From: Thermococcus sp.
Lineage (GTDB): Archaea > Methanobacteriota_B > Thermococci > Thermococcales > Thermococcaceae
Direction of reading: 5' to 3'
DNA length: 10,617 nt
Assembly: GCA_021157445.1 (NCBI GenBank)
Contig: JAGGWM010000005.1
Coordinates: 1-10,617, forward strand
Part shown: positions 6,818-10,617 of the stretch, piece after piece
Layout: every line of letters starts with the position of its first letter
How positions within the stretch are numbered: the first letter of the stretch is position 1
Made by a program: the position numbers and the translations under genes
Notes under the pieces: model-generated
The model's database searches: none
What the model was told of the DNA's origin: nothing
What the model saw: the letters and a program-made list of their open reading frames with translations, nothing else

Positions 6818-6834
6818 TATCACCAAGAGTGAAA
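6818..6834. promoter_or_regulatory. Thermococcales glycolytic motif (Tgr/TrmBL1 site) upstream of pgiA
   Basis: TATCAC-CAAGA-GTGAAA matches the known TATCAC-N5-GTGATA motif at 11 of 12 defined positions. In Thermococcales this palindrome is bound by the sugar-responsive TrmB-family regulator Tgr (TrmBL1): sites downstream of TATA repress, sites upstream activate. Here it is 13 bp upstream of the pgiA TATA box and starts right after the stop codon of the preceding gene. Confidence 0.75.
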
Positions 6835-7416
6835 CTAAAGGATAGACTGGAGAAGAAATGCTATCCCTATTGCAACTCCCCAGTAGCCGGGATTCCATCT
6901 TAAAACTTTATACCCATCTAGGGGAGGAATCGGAAGAAGGTTAAAGAAGGCCAACCACAGATTTATAAAGGCTGTGTAGTACAGAGAAGCCCATAGAATA
7001 CCGGAGAATTTTCCTAAGATTAATAAGATTAGTGCAAAAGTTCCCACGAGTATGTTTGTCACTGGCCCAGCGAGGCTTATCTTTCCATAAATCTCTCTAT
7101 CCTCCCAGCCCGCATAGAGGGAATAAACTTGAACCGCTCCAACTGCAGCAAAAATGAATCTAAGCCCAAGAAGCTTGTTTAATATTCCCAACAACAAAGC
7201 CAGCATAATTCCGGTGTCCCATCTCCTATAGATGGCATAGTACCCGTACTTTCTGGCAACGTGCCTATGGGCAATCTCATGGAACACAAATGCCGTAAAT
7301 ATCCCAAGGGCAACGTAGGGGATTAATCTAAGCTCAAAACGGGAAAAAACAAGGGCAAGCACGATGAAAGATATAGCTAGGTCTTCAAGTTCCTGCTTCC
7401 TGAGGCCAAGCACCAT
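6835..7416 (-). CDS. M50 (site-2 protease) family intramembrane metalloprotease
   Basis: A 193-residue membrane protein with the zinc-protease motif HEIAH (46-50) inside a hydrophobic segment and the third ligand motif NLLPIPPLDG (159-168; D167) in a later one, the hallmark pair of site-2 proteases. GPVTN (117-121) is another conserved family stretch. About five or six membrane segments can be drawn (about 13-26, 33-50, 68-100, 115-136, 140-162, 177-192). No PDZ, CBS or other added domain is present, so it is a minimal form near the family's lower size. The family cuts membrane-embedded segments of regulators or signal-peptide remnants; the target is unknown. ATG 7416 lies 3 bp after the KH gene stop, so the two are probably co-transcribed and translationally coupled. 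Confidence 0.87.
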   Translation of the reverse strand: MVLGLRKQELEDLAISFIVLALVFSRFELRLIPYVALGIFTAFVFHEIAHRHVARKYGYYAIYRRWDTGIMLALLLGILNKLLGLRFIFAAVGAVQVYSLYAGWEDREIYGKISLAGPVTNILVGTFALILLILGKFSGILWASLYYTAFINLWLAFFNLLPIPPLDGYKVLRWNPGYWGVAIGIAFLLQSIL

Positions 7417-7419
7417 TGG

Positions 7420-7599
7420 TCATCTACCCCTAATCTCGATCTTCTTCCCAAGAACAAGCTCTGCTGCCTTTACAGCGCTCCCTCCACTTCCCACGGCTAT
7501 TCTAACCTGATCCTTGGGAACGTAAACGATTACCTTGTCTCCTTCGTACTCGATGTCAAGAATCTCAACCTTAAGCATGCGCTTCAGTTCTTCCCTCAT
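7420..7599 (-). CDS. Small single KH-domain protein (NusA-type KH), putative RNA-binding
   Basis: A 59-residue protein that is almost entirely one KH domain: strand VEILDIEYEGDKVIVYVP (11-28), then RIAVGSGGSAVKAAELVLGK with the GxxG RNA-binding loop at 37-40, and a last strand KIEI. The order resembles the KH2 part of NusA more than eukaryotic KH. Archaeal NusA has two KH domains and about 140 residues, so this is a separate stand-alone protein. It has no visible partner domain. An ATG at 7611 would add four residues, but the TATA box at 7632-7637 places transcription start near 7607-7610, favouring ATG 7599; this choice is not certain. The M50 protease gene follows by 3 bp. RNA binding is inferred from the fold. 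Confidence 0.75.
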   Translation of the reverse strand: MREELKRMLKVEILDIEYEGDKVIVYVPKDQVRIAVGSGGSAVKAAELVLGKKIEIRGR

Positions 7600-7631
7600 T
7601 TCCAACCCCATGAAAAATTGTAAGGAGGGAA

Positions 7632-7639
7632 TATAAAGT
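7632..7639 (-). promoter_or_regulatory. TATA box of the KH-domain gene
   Basis: The reverse strand reads AAACTTTATATT, with TTTATA at 7637-7632, a near-ideal Thermococcales TATA box. Expected start of transcription is about 7607-7610. It lies in the 45-bp gap after the zinc-ribbon gene, so the KH and protease genes can be transcribed on their own. Confidence 0.65.
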
Positions 7640-7644
7640 TTAGG

Positions 7645-7821
7645 CTAGTCGAAATCCCATATCGTTCTTCCTTTGTAGAACATCATCACATACCCGCAGG
7701 TTTCGCATATTACGATCTTTACCTTGTGTGCCGTGAAGCCCCACTTGCTGTCCAGCTTACCTTCTTCAACCCTAAAGCTCGTTCCTCCACATAGCGGACA
7801 TTTTAAGTGTTGTCTTTCCAT
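7645..7821 (-). CDS. Small zinc-ribbon protein, putative nucleic-acid binding
   Basis: A 58-residue protein with two zinc knuckles, CPLCGG (C8, C11) and CETCGY (C39, C42), joined by a beta-rich stretch, with a conserved-looking tail YKGRTIWDFD. The spacing and the TCGYVMMFYK end recall small zinc-ribbon proteins of the DUF2082 type, suggested to bind nucleic acids; this assignment is from memory of the pattern. ATG 7821 is chosen because GGTGGT stands just before it and the TATA box at 7860-7867 puts transcription start near 7836; an ATG at 7839 in frame would leave no leader. The promoter lies within the end of the TraB-like gene. The function is unknown. Confidence 0.72.
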   Translation of the reverse strand: MERQHLKCPLCGGTSFRVEEGKLDSKWGFTAHKVKIVICETCGYVMMFYKGRTIWDFD

Positions 7822-7842
7822 GATACCACCAACCACCATTTG

Positions 7843-8541
7843 TTATTTTGCTGTTGTTGTATAAAAGTTCTTCCCTTCCTTGTAAGAATTCAGGAGTCTT
7901 TCTATACCCTTTTTGTGCCCGAGGCCTACTACTGCCACCACTTTGGGCTTCTTAATACCCCTTATCCTTAGTTCATCAACAATTGCCTTTAAATTCCTCG
8001 CCATTGTCTTGTTTCTCTCTTCCACAAGGACTTTGAAGATATAAGGATAACGGAGCCTAAATCTGTGCATCATTAGTTTGTAGCTCTCCATTATCTCCTC
8101 CGGACTTTCTGCCTCAGTTGCAATTGGAAGAAAAACAAGAGAGCTCTCGAGCAGGAGGAATATCTTCTCTCTCAACGGTGCTTTAAGAAGCTTTCCCATA
8201 ATACTCTGGATGTCTTCATCAATTAGATAAAGCGGTATCCCAAGAAGAGACGCCGTCTGGATTGCTTCCATCATTTCCTCCCCCGGCTTCATCCTGAATT
8301 CTTCCCCAATCTTTTCCTCAACTTTCATGAGTATATATCCCAGAAGTGCCTTTTTCCCAAGCTTTAATGCTTCCTGGAATGTTATCCTTTTTGAAGAGTG
8401 GAGTGCATAGAATCTTTGCCTGTCGAGTTCAATGGCAACTGCATCGGGTTTCTCCTCTAATATGATTTTTCTCACATCTTTTCTGCTTTTTGGGGATACA
8501 TGCATTGTGCCGATTATTTTAACGTAGCGAAGATAGCTCAT
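7843..8541 (-). CDS. TraB/PrgY-family protein, short form
   Basis: A 232-residue protein with the conserved motifs of the TraB/PrgY (TIKI/GumN-like) superfamily: GTMHVS (11-16), ELDRQR (38-43), ERNKTMA (175-181) and VGLGHKKGI (205-213). The His and Glu residues of these motifs are thought to bind metal in the related TIKI metalloproteases; PrgY of Enterococcus shuts down pheromone activity. Longer members carry a C-terminal membrane domain of about 150 residues, which is absent here, though a hydrophobic stretch lies near 126-141. ATG 8541 is chosen over upstream starts because GGTGA lies five bases before it. The gene overlaps the end of rnz by 23 bp, pointing to coupled translation. The role in archaea is unknown; proteolysis is an inference. 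Confidence 0.82.
   Translation of the reverse strand: MSYLRYVKIIGTMHVSPKSRKDVRKIILEEKPDAVAIELDRQRFYALHSSKRITFQEALKLGKKALLGYILMKVEEKIGEEFRMKPGEEMMEAIQTASLLGIPLYLIDEDIQSIMGKLLKAPLREKIFLLLESSLVFLPIATEAESPEEIMESYKLMMHRFRLRYPYIFKVLVEERNKTMARNLKAIVDELRIRGIKKPKVVAVVGLGHKKGIERLLNSYKEGKNFYTTTAK
7860..7867 (-). promoter_or_regulatory. TATA box of the zinc-ribbon gene
   Basis: The reverse strand reads CTTTTATA inside the last codons of the TraB-like gene. Spacing predicts a start near 7836, giving a 15-base leader with GGTGGT before ATG 7821. Confidence 0.5.
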
Positions 8542-9439
8542 ACTTTTCACCGATCCTAAGCACATCAAAGTCTCTGGGGATTATAAATTTATGCCTGCAA
8601 AGTTTCTCCGCTTCTTTCTTGTATTCTTCATACGTATATCGAGGGGCTCTGTGGAAGAGAACTAGGAGTTTAACCTTTGCTTTTTCCGCAATTTTACAAG
8701 CATCTAGGATGGTTGAATGGTAGCTTTCACCTCTATCTTCCTCTTTGAGGTAAGTGGCTTCGTGAATCAGCACATCTGCCTTTTCAGAAAAAAGCTTTAC
8801 CCTCTCACAGGGCTCGGTATCGCCGGTATAAACAACCTTCACTCCCCTCTTCGGCTTCCCCGTTACGTCTTCGAGGTGGATAACTTTGCCTTCGATTTCA
8901 ATTTTCCCTTTAGTTTCAAGCTCCTTCATCCAGGGGCCGGGCTTTAGGTCGAGTTCTCTAATCTTATCCAGGTCAAAACTCCCTCTTTTATCCCTCTCTT
9001 TGAAAACGTAGCCTAACGCCGGAACGCCATGCTCAACTTTGAAGCTCCATATCTCGTAGTTTTTGAATCTCAACCTTGCCTCTCCGAGCTCATGAACATG
9101 TATTTCAAAGCTCGGTCTGAAAAACCCGCTTTTTAGGTAGTTTTGAATAAATTCAAAGGTGTATTTTGGCCCGTAGATGTGGAGGGGCTTTTCTCTGTTC
9201 CACAAGGTCATCGTCTGGATGAGGCTCATTAAGCCTAGATAATGGTCTCCATGAAAGTGAGTTATGAAAATCTTCTCTATCCTCATCGGGCTTATCTTGG
9301 CTATGTTAAGCTGCCTCAGAGTCCCCTCCCCAACGTCCCACAGAATTATCTCTCCTTCATATTTTAGGGCTATAGCGGGAACGTTCCTTTCTCTGTTTGG
9401 CATTATCCCCCCAGTCCCAAGGAAAATCACTTCAAGCAT
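8519..9439 (-). CDS. rnz: Ribonuclease Z (tRNA 3'-end endonuclease)
   Basis: A 306-residue metallo-beta-lactamase-fold enzyme that cuts precursor tRNAs after the discriminator base. The zinc motif THFHGDH gives H61, H63, D65 and H66; further ligands fit H137, D207 (YTGDTEP) and H263 (LFHRAPRY). HEATY (226-230) and HST (241-243) are the other RNase Z motifs, and residues about 150-190 form the protruding arm that holds tRNA. The length is that of the short (RNase ZS) form. One variation is tyrosine before HST, where glycine is usual. ATG 9439 has no ribosome binding site, and a TATA-like box at 9461-9468 would start transcription at or next to it, so the mRNA may be leaderless. The TraB-like gene overlaps its end. 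Confidence 0.95.
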   Translation of the reverse strand: MLEVIFLGTGGIMPNRERNVPAIALKYEGEIILWDVGEGTLRQLNIAKISPMRIEKIFITHFHGDHYLGLMSLIQTMTLWNREKPLHIYGPKYTFEFIQNYLKSGFFRPSFEIHVHELGEARLRFKNYEIWSFKVEHGVPALGYVFKERDKRGSFDLDKIRELDLKPGPWMKELETKGKIEIEGKVIHLEDVTGKPKRGVKVVYTGDTEPCERVKLFSEKADVLIHEATYLKEEDRGESYHSTILDACKIAEKAKVKLLVLFHRAPRYTYEEYKKEAEKLCRHKFIIPRDFDVLRIGEKYELSSLR

Positions 9440-9460
9440 GGTCTAAAATCTACACGAAAA

Positions 9461-9468
9461 CTTAAAAG
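9461..9468 (-). promoter_or_regulatory. TATA-like box of the rnz operon
   Basis: The reverse strand reads CTTTTAAG after AGGAAATAC. Its centre is about 26 bp from ATG 9439, which fits a leaderless transcript and the missing ribosome binding site. It lies in the 45-bp gap after the preceding gene. Confidence 0.5.
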
Positions 9469-9484
9469 GTATTTCCTCTGTGGA

Positions 9485-10617
9485 TTATTTCTTCTTTTCG
9501 TGTACCCACAGAATAACACTGAGGATTAACGCCAAGATTGAAATGCCAACGGCAATGTCCGCTTTTTTATCGTCGGGAGGGACGATGTAATAATCTGGAT
9601 TTCTATGAACGTAGGCATCAAGGCTTATTAAAGAGACTGTATTCCCAAAATACCAGAATCCAACTGGAGAGTTTACTTTTTCCTCAAATGTGCTTTTATC
9701 GTCAATCCGGACTACCAAGGTTCGCTCTCCATTGGGAATTCTTATCAAGGACAATCGCAAGTGATGAATTCTTCTTTGCGAAAATGTAAAGCATTCCTTC
9801 TTTTTACCGTAATACAGCGTATGCAGCTCAATACATATATTGTTGTCCTTTACGAATATTCTTGATGTTTTTTCATTGCCAAAATCGAAAATCAATATAT
9901 CTCCTTCATCAGCCAGCTCAAACCATGCGTCGATGTGACCAGTGTCCCATAACTCCCCTCCAAACGGGAAGTCAAAGTATGTGCGGTTCTTCCGATTTAT
10001 GAGAAGATCTTCATTTATCGGCTTTCTTTCATTGATATAGTAAGCTACTGCAATTGTGGAAGCGTTGGGCGGAAGATTTAGATGGAGAGCTACTTCCCCG
10101 CTGATATTTCCTCCTGGAATCCATATCCACCAATCCTTTACTGGAACTGTGAAATTTTTGCTTCCATTTTCCCATCTTAACGTGCCTGAAACTTCTTTCC
10201 CGCTATACTCATAAAGAAACGCATCGATTCCCAAGAGCTTCCCTGAATCATTGAAAACTAGCTCCAATGGAGGAGTTCTAGTTCTCCCCCATTTTTCTTG
10301 ATATTCAACTACTTCTCCAGTTTTGAAGGTGAGAGATGTTAGCCTTTCTAAATCCAGTGTTGCATAAAGTCCATATCCCTGCGGGGTCACTTCGCAGGAG
10401 AAGTTTGGAAAGAGGTAAATGGGAAACTGATCATAAAGTTCCAGCGGAACTCTTACATGCAAGTTTTTTCCAAGCCATTTAATTTTTGCTGAGCCTTCTC
10501 TAACAACTTCTCTATATTGATAAACCACATAACGGGCCGATGCGTTGCAGGATCCATTTGTGGTGAAGACAAAATCAACCCACTCAGCCTCATAGCTCGG
10601 ATGAATTACCACATAAA
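9485..10617 (-). CDS. Partial tail-anchored surface protein, function unknown (N terminus outside window)
   Basis: At least 375 residues are visible, and the frame is open to the right edge, so the N terminus, probably a signal peptide, is missing; GTG at 10612 is just the first possible start in view. The visible part is beta-rich, has about nine N-X-S/T sites, and ends in one membrane segment (about residues 350-370) followed by HEKKK, so the bulk should lie outside the cell. Residues about 215-340 (LWDTGHIDAWFEL, DILIFDFG, HHLRLSLIRI, VGFWYFG) look like a concanavalin/LamG-type beta-sandwich, a guess from strand pattern. No catalytic motif was seen. rnz starts 45 bp after its stop with its own promoter, so no functional link is implied. 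Confidence 0.7.
   Translation of the reverse strand, partial: YVVIHPSYEAEWVDFVFTTNGSCNASARYVVYQYREVVREGSAKIKWLGKNLHVRVPLELYDQFPIYLFPNFSCEVTPQGYGLYATLDLERLTSLTFKTGEVVEYQEKWGRTRTPPLELVFNDSGKLLGIDAFLYEYSGKEVSGTLRWENGSKNFTVPVKDWWIWIPGGNISGEVALHLNLPPNASTIAVAYYINERKPINEDLLINRKNRTYFDFPFGGELWDTGHIDAWFELADEGDILIFDFGNEKTSRIFVKDNNICIELHTLYYGKKKECFTFSQRRIHHLRLSLIRIPNGERTLVVRIDDKSTFEEKVNSPVGFWYFGNTVSLISLDAYVHRNPDYYIVPPDDKKADIAVGISILALILSVILWVHEKKK

Noticed and set aside
9538-9789. Forward-strand open frame of 83 codons opposite the partial surface-protein gene
   Set aside because: It lies within a well-supported reverse-strand coding region and shows no domain or start signal.
1-10617. CRISPR arrays, insertion sequences, toxin-antitoxin or defence genes
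   Set aside because: No regularly spaced repeats, transposase motifs or defence-type domains were seen; apart from the left edge the window is ordinary chromosomal backbone.

Overview
The window looks like chromosome from a hyperthermophilic euryarchaeon of the order Thermococcales (Thermococcus or Pyrococcus type). The evidence is a cupin-type phosphoglucose isomerase, a stand-alone methylmalonyl-CoA mutase large subunit, TATA-box promoters with short leaders, GGTG-type ribosome binding sites, heavy use of AGA/AGG arginine codons, and a site resembling the Thermococcales glycolytic motif. Genus and species cannot be fixed from the sequence alone.

Layout. Positions 1-147 hold the edge of what looks like an integrated element: the 3' half of a tRNA-Val(UAC), from anticodon loop to CCA, fused to a reverse-strand reading frame that runs off the left end and looks like an integrase remnant. 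Positions 148-506 are a gene-free, AT-rich spacer with two perfect palindromes. A forward operon follows (about 507-4383): an ABC-2 ATPase, its membrane permease, and a 717-residue exported, tail-anchored protein with repeated beta-sandwich domains. It meets, tail to tail with only 6 bp between stop codons, a run of eight reverse-strand genes that fills the rest of the window.

Read in the direction of transcription (right to left), the reverse-strand genes are: a partial surface protein with a C-terminal anchor (beyond 10617 to 9485), RNase Z (9439-8519), a TraB/PrgY-like protein overlapping it (8541-7843), a tiny zinc-ribbon protein (7821-7645), a single KH-domain protein (7599-7420), an M50-like membrane metalloprotease (7416-6835), phosphoglucose isomerase (6764-6192) and methylmalonyl-CoA mutase large subunit (6075-4390).

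How the genes relate. The ABC ATPase and permease form a transporter, and the large exported protein probably works with it outside the membrane; the substrate is unknown. Phosphoglucose isomerase joins glucose-6-P and fructose-6-P in the modified Embden-Meyerhof pathway and gluconeogenesis. Its promoter carries a near-consensus Tgr/TrmBL1 site upstream of the TATA box, the arrangement linked to activation under gluconeogenic growth. RNase Z, the KH protein and the zinc ribbon all suggest nucleic-acid work, but no shared pathway can be proven here. Most of the window is ordinary chromosomal backbone. The less explored parts are the ABC-2/exported-protein operon, the small KH and zinc-ribbon proteins, and the integration scar at the left edge.
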